Part shown: positions 1 to 8,462 of the stretch, piece by piece | Layout of the letters: each line of letters starts with the position of its first letter | How positions within the stretch are numbered: the stretch's first letter is position 1 | From: CAYXFZ01 sp964464385 | Lineage (GTDB): Bacteria; Planctomycetota; UBA1135 | Reading direction: 5' to 3' | DNA: 20,330 nucleotides | Assembly (NCBI GenBank): GCA_964464385.1 | Contig: CAYXFZ010000042.1 | Span: 1 to 20,330, forward strand | Program-made: the position numbers and the translations under genes | Notes under the pieces: generated by a model | The model's database searches: none | Told to the model about the DNA's origin: nothing | Seen by the model: only the letters and a program-made list of their open reading frames with translations

Positions 1-1250
1 TGGTAGGACTCCTCCAAGTTTTGCGGGCCCAAGTTGTCGCGAGCTGAAAAAAGATCCTCGACGGGGCGTGGGATTTCACCGACGGAGTCTGGCCAATCAT
101 GGGCCGAGCGCAGTGCGGGCAAATGTCCGGTCGCGCTCTGGGAACCCAGCACCTCGAAAACCAGGATGGAATGAGAGGCCACCACGGCTCGACCACTTTC
201 CGTAATAAGATCCGGGTGGGCCACTCCGGCCCGGTCGCAAAGACCGCCCACGCGAAAGACAATATCGGCGGCATACTCTTCCAAGGAATAGTTCATGGAA
301 CATTCGTTGTCCCGTTGCGTGCCGTCGTAATCCACACCAAGACCACCCCCAATATCCAAGAATCGAAGTTTCGCCCCCATGCGAGAGAGTTCCACGTAAA
401 ACTGACCCAGTTCATTGATCACATTCTTGATCAAGCGAATGTTTTGAATTTGGGATCCCACGTGGCAATGCACCAACTCCAAGCAATCTTTCATGCCATG
501 CTCGGTCAAAAGATGAAACATCCGCAAGACTTCTCCCACCATCAAACCAAATTTTGCCTTGGGACCACTGGAGTCCTGCCATCGGCCGACACCGCGGCTT
601 GCCAACTTGATGCGCACTCCAATCTTGGGCCGCACGTTGTGCTGTTTGGAATGGCGGATCAAAAGTTGCAGTTCGCGAAAACTCTCGACCACGGGCACGA
701 TGTTACGCCCCAGCTTCGTCGCAATCACAACTGCTTCTATGTAACGATCATCCTTGAAGCCATTGCAAATGATCAGTCGATCCCCAAAACCCGCAGTGAG
801 CGGCATGGCGGCCAAGAGCTCGGGCTTTGAGCCAACCTCGATTCCAAAACCAAACGGCTCGCCTGCCCGAATGACCTCTTCCACCACATGCCGCTGCTGA
901 TTGACCTTCAGGGGATAGACGGCGTAATGATTGCCGCCGAATTGGTGATCGGAGATGGCCTTCTGAAAGGCGGAATGCATGGCCTGCAAGCGATCCTGCA
1001 AAATTGCATCGAAGCGCACGACAACCGGAGCATGAATTCCCTTCTCGCGTAGGCCGTCCACAACAGCACGCAAGGCAACGAGATTTCTGCCGTCCCGGCT
1101 AGGATCGACTTGAATGCCTCCGTCCGGACCCACCTGGAAGTAGCCCCCACCCCAACCGCTCACTTGATACAAGCGATCGGAATCCTCCAAGGACCATGGG
1201 CGGGAGGAGGAAGTGGAGGACTCGACGGGGATAGTGAGGGGGAGATCCAA
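1..1250 (-). CDS. speA: Biosynthetic arginine decarboxylase (partial, C-terminus beyond left edge)
   Basis: PLP-dependent enzyme converting arginine to agmatine, the first step of the agmatine route to putrescine; cytosolic. The reverse-strand reading frame runs open from about 1250 to the window edge (about 416 residues; E. coli SpeA has 658). It shows the fold-III decarboxylase hallmarks: YPLKVNQ with the PLP lysine near residue 115, GSKPELLAA, VICNGFKD-like ICNGFKDDRYIEA, HCHVGSQIQNIR, DIGGGLGVDYDGT and ITESGRAVVASHS. These match the E. coli enzyme block by block. The start is unclear. The frame is closed by TAG just upstream and has no ATG before the conserved PWSLEDSDRLYQ segment, so a TTG at 1250 (or TTG at 1190) is the best candidate. 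An ATG at 1261 lies in a different frame. It is transcribed divergently from the next gene, with about 33 bases between them. Identification is certain, start is not. Confidence 0.95.
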   Translation of the reverse strand, partial: MDLPLTIPVESSTSSSRPWSLEDSDRLYQVSGWGGGYFQVGPDGGIQVDPSRDGRNLVALRAVVDGLREKGIHAPVVVRFDAILQDRLQAMHSAFQKAISDHQFGGNHYAVYPLKVNQQRHVVEEVIRAGEPFGFGIEVGSKPELLAAMPLTAGFGDRLIICNGFKDDRYIEAVVIATKLGRNIVPVVESFRELQLLIRHSKQHNVRPKIGVRIKLASRGVGRWQDSSGPKAKFGLMVGEVLRMFHLLTEHGMKDCLELVHCHVGSQIQNIRLIKNVINELGQFYVELSRMGAKLRFLDIGGGLGVDYDGTQRDNECSMNYSLEEYAADIVFRVGGLCDRAGVAHPDLITESGRAVVASHSILVFEVLGSQSATGHLPALRSAHDWPDSVGEIPRPVEDLFSARDNLGPQNLEESY

Positions 1251-1283
1251 GACGGACGCATTCTACTTTCGTAGGATTCCCCC

Positions 1284-2201
1284 ATGACCCCCATGGACCG
1301 CCGGACCTTTCTCCATCGGAGCGCGGGCCTTGCTGCAGCTCTCTCCTTTCCGGGGTGCCACGCCCCCAGTCTCGGCGAAGAAACTTGGTTTCGCATTTCG
1401 CTGGCACAGTGGTCCTTACACCGAGCCCACTTTTCAGGCGATCTCGCGGCCCTCGACTTTCCGGCCAAGGCTGCCGAGTTGGGATTTTCTGGCGTGGAAT
1501 ACGTCAATGCATTCTTCATGGACAAGGCCAAGGATTCCCAATGGCTTGGAGAGCTCAAGATCCGGGCCACGGACGCGGGCACTCCCTCGCTCCTCATCAT
1601 GTGCGATCGTGAGGGCATGCTCGGCAACCCCAACAAAAAGCAAAGAGGAAAAGCCGTTCAAAATCACCACAAGTGGGTGGACGCAGCCGCGTTTCTTGGG
1701 TGCCACAGCATCCGCGTGAACGCGAGCAGTACCGGATCAGCCGAGGAACAAGAGCGCTTGGCCGCGGACGGCCTGCGCCAATTGACGGAATTTGGTGCCC
1801 AGGCCAACATCCATGTCATCGTCGAGAATCACGGGGGCCTTTCTTCCAATGGAGCCTGGCTGGCCCGCGTCATGCAACGCGTGGATCATCCCGGTTGCGG
1901 CACTCTGCCGGATTTTGGCAATTTCAATCTCGGCGGCGGCAATTGGTACGACCGCTACCAAGGAGTTGAGGAGTTGATGCCTTACGCCAAAGCGGTCTCC
2001 GCGAAGTCCCACGAGTTTGACGCGGAGGGCTGGGAAATCCGGACGGATTACCCCCGCATGCTGAACATCGTGAAAGATGCGGGCTATCGGAGCTTCATTG
2101 GGGTTGAATTTGAGGGAAATGAATATGAGGAAGAAGAAGGAATCCTGCTCACCAAGGATTTGCTTTTGCGCTTGGGTGGCAAGGGAAGAGAAAGCGCATG
2201 A
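1284..2201 (+). CDS. Xylose-isomerase-like TIM-barrel protein (sugar phosphate isomerase/epimerase family), Tat/lipoprotein signal
   Basis: 305-residue protein of the AP endonuclease 2 / xylose-isomerase-like TIM-barrel family. The N-terminus MTPMDRRTFLHRSAGLAAALSF has the twin-arginine pattern DRRTFL followed by a hydrophobic stretch, and FPGC at 22-25 could be a lipobox, so export by Tat and possibly lipid anchoring is likely. The barrel carries the expected metal-ligand set: E181 in VENHGG, D210 in LPDFGNFN, H243 in AKSHEFD and E275 in GVEFEG. The natural substrate cannot be read from sequence; members act on sugars, inositols or keto-sugars. Its TGA overlaps the ATG of the next gene (ATGA), so the two are probably translationally coupled. 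The start could also be the ATG at 1293, nine bases downstream, which keeps the Tat motif. A TAGGAT hexamer at 1272-1277 sits just ahead of the start. Confidence 0.85.
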   Translation: MTPMDRRTFLHRSAGLAAALSFPGCHAPSLGEETWFRISLAQWSLHRAHFSGDLAALDFPAKAAELGFSGVEYVNAFFMDKAKDSQWLGELKIRATDAGTPSLLIMCDREGMLGNPNKKQRGKAVQNHHKWVDAAAFLGCHSIRVNASSTGSAEEQERLAADGLRQLTEFGAQANIHVIVENHGGLSSNGAWLARVMQRVDHPGCGTLPDFGNFNLGGGNWYDRYQGVEELMPYAKAVSAKSHEFDAEGWEIRTDYPRMLNIVKDAGYRSFIGVEFEGNEYEEEEGILLTKDLLLRLGGKGRESA

Positions 2202-3301
2202 TTGCCCCATTGCTTGTCGCCCTGGCGCAAATCCAAGCGCATGCCGAGATCCTTGCCAAGGGATTGGATGCTCCGATCTGGGCCGAGGCTCTTCCCTCCT
2301 CTCCCCATCTGCTTTGGGTCGTGGAACGGGATGGCAGAGTCTTGCGACTGGACCTGTCTACCGGCAAACAAAAAATCGTGCTCGACATTTCGGAGCAAAT
2401 TTCCACTCGATCGGAGCGGGGCCTGCTCTGCATTGCCTTCCCGCCGGGGGCAAAGGATGACTCTCTGTTCTATGCCCACTTCAATAACGGGGACGGCGTT
2501 TCCCTTGTAGCCCGTTGCCGGCCCCAAGCAGAAGAGCCGGTCGAGATCCTCTTCACCCAGAAACAACCTTATGCCAACCACAATGGGGGTCAGCTCGCCT
2601 TTGGTCCGGACGGAATGCTCTATCTCGGGTTGGGGGATGGTGGTGCGGCCAATGACCCCAAAAATTCCGGCCAAGATTTGGGCTCCGCGCTCGGCAAAAT
2701 CCTCCGTTGGAGGGCACCCTTGACCGGGCCCCTGCAAATCCCCGACGACAATCCTTTTCTGCTCCAAGAAGACGCGCTGGACTCCATTTGGATGTGGGGT
2801 CTTCGCAATCCTTGGCGATTTTCCTTTGACCGCAAGACCCGCGATCTTTGGATTGGCGACGTCGGCCAAAACAAGTGGGAGGAGGTAAATCGCACTCCAG
2901 TCGGCGAGGGCGGCTTGAATTTTGGTTGGCGCATCCGCGAGGGATTTCATGCCTTTCGCAAGGGCGAAGATGATGGCCGCGACCGCGTGGAACCGGTTTG
3001 GGAATATGGCCATGGGGGCAAGCCCACATCCAATTCCATCACGGGTGGTTTCGTGTACCGCGGCTCCTCCTTGCAGGAGGTATTCCAGGGCCGTTATTTC
3101 TTCGGCGATTGGACGAGCGGCAAGGTCTGGTCAGGAAGGTGGGATCCGGAGACGGACAAGCTCCAGGACGTGCAGGAGCACTCGGATCTCAACTTTGGAT
3201 CTGGTCTCGTTTCTTTTGCCGAGGATGCGGCAGGAGAACTGTTGCTCCTCAATTTGTATCAAGGAAAGATCCGCCGCGTCCTCAACAAGCCTATTGAATG
3301 A
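2198..3301 (+). CDS. Glucose/sorbosone dehydrogenase family (PQQ-dependent aldose sugar dehydrogenase-like) protein
   Basis: 367-residue six-bladed beta-propeller protein of the GSDH (YliI/Asd) family, which oxidises aldose sugars with PQQ at the cell surface or in the periplasm. Seen: a short hydrophobic N-terminus (residues 1-16, MIAPLLVALAQIQAHA) that could be a signal peptide but lacks a basic n-region; NHNGGQLAFGPDGMLYLGLGDGG at 127-149, containing the family's catalytic histidine at H128; GLRNPWRFSFD at 201-211; IGDVGQNKWEEV at 219-230; TGGFVYRG at 282-289; and FFGDWTSGKVW near 301. Length is normal for the family. ATGA overlap with the upstream TIM-barrel gene implies a two-gene operon acting on an extracellular sugar. 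The 3' end overlaps the convergent cohesin-like gene by 11 bases. PQQ use is family inference; some planctomycete relatives are of unknown function. Confidence 0.88.
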   Translation: MIAPLLVALAQIQAHAEILAKGLDAPIWAEALPSSPHLLWVVERDGRVLRLDLSTGKQKIVLDISEQISTRSERGLLCIAFPPGAKDDSLFYAHFNNGDGVSLVARCRPQAEEPVEILFTQKQPYANHNGGQLAFGPDGMLYLGLGDGGAANDPKNSGQDLGSALGKILRWRAPLTGPLQIPDDNPFLLQEDALDSIWMWGLRNPWRFSFDRKTRDLWIGDVGQNKWEEVNRTPVGEGGLNFGWRIREGFHAFRKGEDDGRDRVEPVWEYGHGGKPTSNSITGGFVYRGSSLQEVFQGRYFFGDWTSGKVWSGRWDPETDKLQDVQEHSDLNFGSGLVSFAEDAAGELLLLNLYQGKIRRVLNKPIE

Positions 3302-4181
3302 CGAAGCTGGCAAGGTTACTCAGCTTGCGGGCGAAGGTCGCGCCATCGCCAGTCAGAGCCTGAGCGTACACCGTGCGCCCGGACAGCATGGGCAGGGATG
3401 GAATGGCCACCGGCACCAAAGTGGAACCGGACGGATCCGCAAGGCCCGAACCCAAAACCGTGAAGGAAGCCGTTTGGTGATCAAAGTACAGCATTCCCAA
3501 GGAACCAAGATCGACTGTTGCAGGCACGAGGGAGACGGCAAGCGCCCAGGAAATCCCGCCTTGCTCATGCAGATCAAAGACAATGGACCCGCCCAAGGTG
3601 AAGGATCCGCTGACGGCCAGATTCGGCGTGATTTCCAAGGATGTGTCGGTAAAACTCCCCGTCACATCATTGCCCGTGGGATCGGCAACGATCGTGCGTT
3701 GGCCGATGCAAGAGGAGAACTCGTCCAAGGTGAAGGCATTGAGGATTTCCGTGCCGGCCTGACCGGCGGTGAACGGAACCTGGAAGAGGTTTCCTGTGGC
3801 GCCATTGAATTGGTTCGAAGTACTCAAGGCGACACTCAGGGCAAAGAGTGCTTCCCGGCCGACATCATCTCCGGCCGAGGGGCAGGAGGACCAACCCGAG
3901 CCAAAGGGAGGGGCATTGGTGGAAAAAAGATCGGTCAGAACGGAGTTGGGGGTCAAAGCGGGAGGTCCTGCCATGTCCAGCATGTCCGTATCCCAGCCCA
4001 ACATGATTTGATAGCCGGCCAACAGCAAAGCATTGGGATTGTCCACGTAAACATCCAAGGTCACCGGGTCGCCGGAACGGGCCGTAGTCGCGGAAAGCTC
4101 AAGACGAAGATCGGCCGTTTGGGCAGGCAGAACCGTAACGGGAGCCAATGCAAAAAGGACAAGCAAGAAGGAAGTGCGCAT
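3291..4181 (-). CDS. Exported cohesin-domain-like protein with planctomycete-type C-terminal module
   Basis: 296 residues from the ATG at 4181. A classic signal peptide (MRTSFLLVLFALAPVTVLPAQ) supports this ATG over an in-frame TTG at 4208. Residues about 22-165 resemble a cohesin/carbohydrate-binding-like beta-sandwich: SGDPVTLDVYVDNPNALLLAGYQIMLGWDTDML, then a late FQVPFTAGQAGTEI strand and a terminal TSLEITPNLAVSG strand. Residues about 185-296 form a second beta module (FTLGGSIVFDLHEQ...LPMLSGRTVYAQALTGDGATFARKLSNLASFVIQ), a type I recognise at the C-terminus of many exported planctomycete proteins. Several cysteines could form disulphides outside the cytoplasm. A surface or periplasmic adhesion/scaffolding role is possible, but no function can be assigned. 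No dockerin is visible in the window. Its 3' end overlaps the sugar dehydrogenase gene by 11 bases. Confidence 0.75.
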   Translation of the reverse strand: MRTSFLLVLFALAPVTVLPAQTADLRLELSATTARSGDPVTLDVYVDNPNALLLAGYQIMLGWDTDMLDMAGPPALTPNSVLTDLFSTNAPPFGSGWSSCPSAGDDVGREALFALSVALSTSNQFNGATGNLFQVPFTAGQAGTEILNAFTLDEFSSCIGQRTIVADPTGNDVTGSFTDTSLEITPNLAVSGSFTLGGSIVFDLHEQGGISWALAVSLVPATVDLGSLGMLYFDHQTASFTVLGSGLADPSGSTLVPVAIPSLPMLSGRTVYAQALTGDGATFARKLSNLASFVIQ

Positions 4182-4262
4182 GGGTTTTCTCAGGGTGAGG
4201 GAATCCAACCGAGGGGCTAACCCTAGGATGACTCCAAATCGGGAATAGTTCCGAGAATTGGC

Positions 4263-5039
4263 TCAGAAATCTCGGGTTCGAAAGCAAAAGGCGGCCAAAA
4301 TCAGGGAAACAAGGCTAACTCCGGCCATCCATTGCATGAACTGGACCGGATAGATGCCCTGCTGGAATGGCACGAACACGTCGAGGTCCATCCAATTGAA
4401 CAAGGAATGATTCCAAACTTCCGGGACCAGATAGAGAGCTAATTGAACCAGCAGAAAACCCAGGACCACGATGCCGGCCTTCATTTGGCGCGAGAAAAGG
4501 GAGGAAAGAACACAGGTCATGCTCAGAGCTGCCAACGGAAAGAGCCAAGCGTAGAGCGAGGCCTTCAGAGCCAAGGGAAAATCCAATTGTTCGTCCACCA
4601 TGGGTGCGACCCGCGACGCCATCCAGGTTACCAAGAGCAGCGGGATGAGGAGGGAAACAGCGGCGATCCCCCACCGCACCAACAAGATCCTTGTCCTAGA
4701 AATGGGGCGGGAAAGAAGAAGACCCATGGTGCCGCGGTCCACCTCGCCGGCAATCACGCCGGTTCCCATCAGACAAGCGGCCGCGCCCCCGAACAAGGCA
4801 GCACCTCGAAAGAGGTGTTGGACGCAAAACCAAGCCCAAAAACCCGTGGCCTCGAAGCCGCGCGCAAATTCCTGAAGGGGTTGGAAGGGCAAAAACTCCA
4901 CCAACTTGAGGATTTCCGCGTCCCTTAAATGCGGCCAGTACAAAAATGCGAGGGTCAGTGTCCCCGCGAGAATCACCAAGTAACCGAAAGCAATGAGGCG
5001 GATTTCTCGCCAAGCCTGCCGCAGAAGGAGAATGTTCAA
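4263..5039 (-). CDS. ABC-2 type transporter permease
   Basis: 258-residue integral membrane protein, membrane partner of the ATPase encoded immediately upstream. Six hydrophobic segments are visible: around LIAFGYLVILAGTLTLAFLYW, GAALFGGAAACLMGTGVIAG, WGIAAVSLLIPLLLVTWMA, LYAWLFPLAALSMTCVL, VVLGFLLVQLALYLV and MAGVSLVSLILAAFCF. GEVDRGTMGLLLSRPISRTRILLVRW after the second segment is the typical ABC-2 permease signature (internal release of the ExExxGT/LLSxPxSR type). The start is taken as TTG at 5039, whose TTGA overlaps the TGA of the ATPase gene; the frame stays open further upstream, but that part overlaps the ATPase gene and reads as non-membrane sequence. Substrate is unknown. It is the last gene of the tetR-fadE-ABC operon, so export of a lipid or of fatty-acid-related toxic compounds is a possible role. 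Confidence 0.82.
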   Translation of the reverse strand: MNILLLRQAWREIRLIAFGYLVILAGTLTLAFLYWPHLRDAEILKLVEFLPFQPLQEFARGFEATGFWAWFCVQHLFRGAALFGGAAACLMGTGVIAGEVDRGTMGLLLSRPISRTRILLVRWGIAAVSLLIPLLLVTWMASRVAPMVDEQLDFPLALKASLYAWLFPLAALSMTCVLSSLFSRQMKAGIVVLGFLLVQLALYLVPEVWNHSLFNWMDLDVFVPFQQGIYPVQFMQWMAGVSLVSLILAAFCFRTRDF

Positions 5040-5920
5040 GTGGATTGGTCCTCCGAATAAAGGCGATCGAAGACTTCGGCCAAGCTGTCCCCCATGGGAC
5101 GAATTCGAGCAATTGGAAGCCAGGACAAGAGCGGAAGAACGGACTCGAGTTGGCCGTCGAAGCTCAGGGTCCATTCCTTCGCGGCACCGACCCAGGAAAG
5201 CCCTGAACCCTCGGGGAGATTCTCCAATGGGACCTCTTCACGCAGGAAAAGACGAAGTTTTCGCTCCATGTTGAGCCGAACCTCCTCGACCACTTGAGGA
5301 TCTACGATGGCCCCGTCACGCAAAAAGGAAATGCGGTCACTCATGCGTTCCACACCGGAGAGGTCATGCGAAGAAAACAAAATGGCGACCCCCCCTGCAG
5401 CCGTTTGCTGAACCAATTCTTCCACACGTCCGTGGGAAACTGGGTCCAGACCCTCCATGGGCTCATCCAGGAGCAGGACGGGACAACGGCAGGCAAAGGC
5501 CTGAGCCAAGAGCACTTTCCTCTTCATGCCATGAGAAAGTGCAGCAATACGCCGATCGCTCGGCACCTGAAACTCTCGGAGCAGGGAAAGACCCATTTCC
5601 CGGTCAGCACCAGGAAAAAAGCCCAGACAAAAATCCAGCATTTCTGCGGCCCGCATCCAGGGCCATAGGGTCGTTTCAGAAGGGGCATAGGCCGTCTTTT
5701 GGCGAACAGCCAAGGATTGTTGCCGAGCATCGGAACCGGCAACCCGAATTGCACCCTCGTCGGGGGCGACCATGCCAAGCAAACACTTCAAAAAAGTCGT
5801 CTTGCCGGATCCGTTGGGTCCGACCAGGCCAAGGACCTCACCAGCATCCACTTGCAGATCAAGCTTGTTCAGGACAACTTGATCTGCCCAAGACTTGCGT
5901 ACACCCTTGGCGGAAATCAC
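5036..5920 (-). CDS. ABC transporter ATP-binding protein
   Basis: 294-residue cytosolic ATPase of the ABC-2 exporter class, powering the adjacent permease. Walker A GPNGSGKT at 34-41, signature LSHGMKRK at 129-136, Walker B LLLDEP at 149-154, and switch histidine H185 in SSHD are all present, so it should be active. The Q-loop region reads AYAPSETTLWPWM (78-89) without the usual glutamine, a variation seen in ABC-2 exporters. About 90 residues follow the nucleotide-binding core and end in a MGDSLAEVFDRLY segment, the usual tail of such subunits. The start is GTG at 5920, nine bases after the fadE stop, with no good Shine-Dalgarno. The stop overlaps the permease TTG start. Tight spacing suggests co-transcription with fadE. 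Confidence 0.9.
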   Translation of the reverse strand: MISAKGVRKSWADQVVLNKLDLQVDAGEVLGLVGPNGSGKTTFLKCLLGMVAPDEGAIRVAGSDARQQSLAVRQKTAYAPSETTLWPWMRAAEMLDFCLGFFPGADREMGLSLLREFQVPSDRRIAALSHGMKRKVLLAQAFACRCPVLLLDEPMEGLDPVSHGRVEELVQQTAAGGVAILFSSHDLSGVERMSDRISFLRDGAIVDPQVVEEVRLNMERKLRLFLREEVPLENLPEGSGLSWVGAAKEWTLSFDGQLESVLPLLSWLPIARIRPMGDSLAEVFDRLYSEDQST

Positions 5921-5929
5921 GCCAAGATT

Positions 5930-8455
5930 CTAGGCCACGCCAGCCCCTCCGCCGTTCTTGGCGGTCCCGTCCGAGATTGCTTCGGGACTCAGTTCCGGAG
6001 GAGTGGAGTCTGGAAAGAGACCCGCGGGAGGAAACTCTGCCGAGGCGAAATAAGCCTGATCGTCAAAAGAATCCACTTGCACGGCATCCTCACGACGAGC
6101 CTCTGCTTGCAGGACTTGCTCGTGTTCGGCAACGGAAATGACTTGGGCATCTCTGGCCTGATCCAGGACCGTCAAGGGACGACCCTTCGGGAGTTGTTGC
6201 GCTTTTTGCGCGGCGCGAATCTTTTTCGCCACGGCATCCGCTTGGACAACCAGCACAAAGGTTTGTTCCAAGCGTCCCAAGGCCTCTTCCGGATCCTCTG
6301 GTAAATAAATGCCGTCGAACAAACGGTCGCGTTGGCTACCGGGCAGCTGCATCAAGGTGGCGACCTTGCGCCCCAAATGATCGGAAGGTGGGCGTGCAAT
6401 GGGATTAATGCGGGAGAGGAAAACTCCGAGAGTACGGAATATTGGGCCGAACACCGGAGCCTCAAAGTTTTCATAAATGCCGTCAAAGCCTTCCTGAACT
6501 TGGGCCAGAGCATGCTCAAGGCTCCAGGTATAGAAGGGAAGATCCTCTTGGGGGCGGCCATCCGCTTCGAAACGGCGCAGGACTGAAGTCGCCAGGAACA
6601 TCCATCCCAAGACATCGGAAAAACGCCCGGTCAGGGCCTCGCGGCGCTTCAGGTCACCCCCCAAGGAGGCCATGGCAATGTCGGCAAGGTATGCAAACTG
6701 AGCCGAAGACCATGCAATTTTCTGGGCATAGCGACGGCCGGGGCCCTGCAAATCAACCCGAGCCAAGTGCCCGCGAGAAAGCCCAAGCAGAACGGTGCGA
6801 GATTTGTTGGCAAAAATATGCTTGATGTGTCCGAAAAAAGCGCGGTCGAAAGCAACAACATCCCCCTTGGCCATGGCATCAATTTCAAGAAATGCGTAAG
6901 GATGGCAACGGATGGCGCCCTGACCAAAAATCATCATGGTGCGAGTCAAAATGTTGGCACCCTCGACAGTGATACTAATGGGTACTCCGATATAAGCGTG
7001 GGCAAGGATATTGCGGGGCCCACAACTAATCCCAGCACCTGCAAGGACATCCATGGCATCGTTGATGGACTTGCGGAAAGTTTCCGTGAAATAGTATTTG
7101 GCAATTGCCGAAACAACCGCCGGTTTGTTTTTGGCCAACCCAGCACAAACGTATCGGCGTGCGGCCTCGAGAAGATAGGCGCGACCCCCAATGCGAGCCA
7201 GTGGCTCTTGAATGCCCTCGAACTTGCCGATGGAAAGACCAAACTGTTTGCGAATGGCCGAGTAGGCCCCGGCACCGCGAGCGGTCAGTTTTGCACCAAC
7301 TGCGGCCTGAGCAGGGAGCATGACCCCACGACCTGCGGCCAAACACTCCATGAGCATCCGCCAACCGTCCCCAGCCCGCTCCGGACCGCCAATGATGCTG
7401 TCGGCGGGAACCACGACATCATGTCCTTGAGTTGGGCAATTCACAAAGGGAACGCCCAGCGGATCATGACGCTCGCCACGCACCACTCCGGGCGTGGCCG
7501 CCGGGACCAAAACCGCCGTAATCCCAGGACGAAAGCCCTTGCCAAGCAAATTCGACGGGTCAGTCAGTTGCACGGCAAGGCCCAAAACCGTGGCTTGGGA
7601 AACCAAGGTGATGTAACGCTTGTCCCAATTCAACCGCAACATTGCCCGCCCATCCTCCCCACGAAAGACCTCGGCGGAAGAAGTGATGCTGCCAGCATCG
7701 GAACCCGCCATGGGTTCGGTCAGGGCAAAACAGGGAATTTCCTCACCACTTGCCAAGCGCGGCAACCAAGTTTTCTTTTGCTCCGGGGTGCCGTAACTGT
7801 GAATGAGTTCCGCCGGTCCCAAGGAATTGGGAATCATGGCAAAGATTCCCAAGGGTGTCGAACGCGCGGACAACTTGCCAATGACGGAGCTCACGGCGGC
7901 CGGAGAAAATCCCAAGCCTCCGTCCTCCTTGGGGGTCACCATGCCGAAGACCCCCTCCTGTTTGAGGGCATCCATGGCCTCTTCAGGGAGGCGACGATCT
8001 TGATAGACCCGCCAATCATCCACCAAGGCGCAGATTCGCTCCACCGGCCCGTCCAAGAATGCTTGCTCCTCCTCGGTCAGTTCGGGCAAGGGTTCGGACA
8101 ACATGAGGCCGAAATTGGGATTGCCCCCGAACAACTCGCCTTCTACCCAAACCGTCCCTGCTTCCAAGGCCTGCCGCTCCGTGTCGGAAATTACGGGAAG
8201 GATCCCTGCCGCTTTCATGAAACGCATGAGAGGCTTGGTAATCACGGCCCGGCGGATGGCCGGCAACAAAAACACCGCCGCGCAAACACCCAACCCGATC
8301 CACAACCAAGTGGGCGCGGCTAGGCCGGCGAACAGGAAGGCCACGGCAGCAAAGCCGAGCCAAGCGGGGACCTCTAGAAAACCGAGAACCAAGGAAACGG
8401 TAAGCACTCCCAAAAGAAGCCAACCGAAGGAAAAGGAAGCAAGGAAGCCAGTCAC
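5930..8455 (-). CDS. fadE: Acyl-CoA dehydrogenase, FadE type
   Basis: 841-residue FAD-dependent dehydrogenase that forms trans-2-enoyl-CoA from acyl-CoA, the first oxidative step of beta-oxidation. Length and layout match E. coli FadE (814 residues). An N-terminal membrane region has two or three hydrophobic segments (about 5-65). Next come the acyl-CoA dehydrogenase domains with FALTEPMAGSDAG and SITVEGANILTRTMMIFGQG, where E498 aligns with the FadE catalytic glutamate. The FadE-specific C-terminal extension follows (HLARVDLQGPGRRYAQKIAWSSAQFAYLADIA, then NPIARPPSDHLGRKVA). The last ~70 residues are acidic and proline-rich, extending past the family core. The start is GTG at 8455, seven bases after the tetR stop; homologs also begin right before the membrane helix. 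It lies in a minus-strand operon (tetR-fadE-ABC) and is presumably controlled by the palindrome at 9131-9159. Confidence 0.96.
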   Translation of the reverse strand: MTGFLASFSFGWLLLGVLTVSLVLGFLEVPAWLGFAAVAFLFAGLAAPTWLWIGLGVCAAVFLLPAIRRAVITKPLMRFMKAAGILPVISDTERQALEAGTVWVEGELFGGNPNFGLMLSEPLPELTEEEQAFLDGPVERICALVDDWRVYQDRRLPEEAMDALKQEGVFGMVTPKEDGGLGFSPAAVSSVIGKLSARSTPLGIFAMIPNSLGPAELIHSYGTPEQKKTWLPRLASGEEIPCFALTEPMAGSDAGSITSSAEVFRGEDGRAMLRLNWDKRYITLVSQATVLGLAVQLTDPSNLLGKGFRPGITAVLVPAATPGVVRGERHDPLGVPFVNCPTQGHDVVVPADSIIGGPERAGDGWRMLMECLAAGRGVMLPAQAAVGAKLTARGAGAYSAIRKQFGLSIGKFEGIQEPLARIGGRAYLLEAARRYVCAGLAKNKPAVVSAIAKYYFTETFRKSINDAMDVLAGAGISCGPRNILAHAYIGVPISITVEGANILTRTMMIFGQGAIRCHPYAFLEIDAMAKGDVVAFDRAFFGHIKHIFANKSRTVLLGLSRGHLARVDLQGPGRRYAQKIAWSSAQFAYLADIAMASLGGDLKRREALTGRFSDVLGWMFLATSVLRRFEADGRPQEDLPFYTWSLEHALAQVQEGFDGIYENFEAPVFGPIFRTLGVFLSRINPIARPPSDHLGRKVATLMQLPGSQRDRLFDGIYLPEDPEEALGRLEQTFVLVVQADAVAKKIRAAQKAQQLPKGRPLTVLDQARDAQVISVAEHEQVLQAEARREDAVQVDSFDDQAYFASAEFPPAGLFPDSTPPELSPEAISDGTAKNGGGAGVA

Positions 8456-8462
8456 AATGATT

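Noticed and set aside
99..830. 243-codon plus-strand open frame opposite speA
   Set aside because: The reverse strand encodes conserved arginine decarboxylase across the whole interval; the plus frame shows no family features.
2922..4220. 432-codon plus-strand open frame across the sugar dehydrogenase end and the cohesin-like gene
   Set aside because: Arg/Gly/Ser-rich with no motifs; it overlaps an exported protein with a clear signal peptide on the other strand.
4251..4275. Inverted repeat CCGAGA...TCTCGG at the end of the permease gene as a terminator
   Set aside because: It spans the stop codon, has a weak six-base stem and no T-run on the minus strand.
6767..8323. 518-codon plus-strand open frame opposite fadE
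   Set aside because: No recognisable motifs, composition typical of an antisense shadow; fadE on the other strand is unambiguous.
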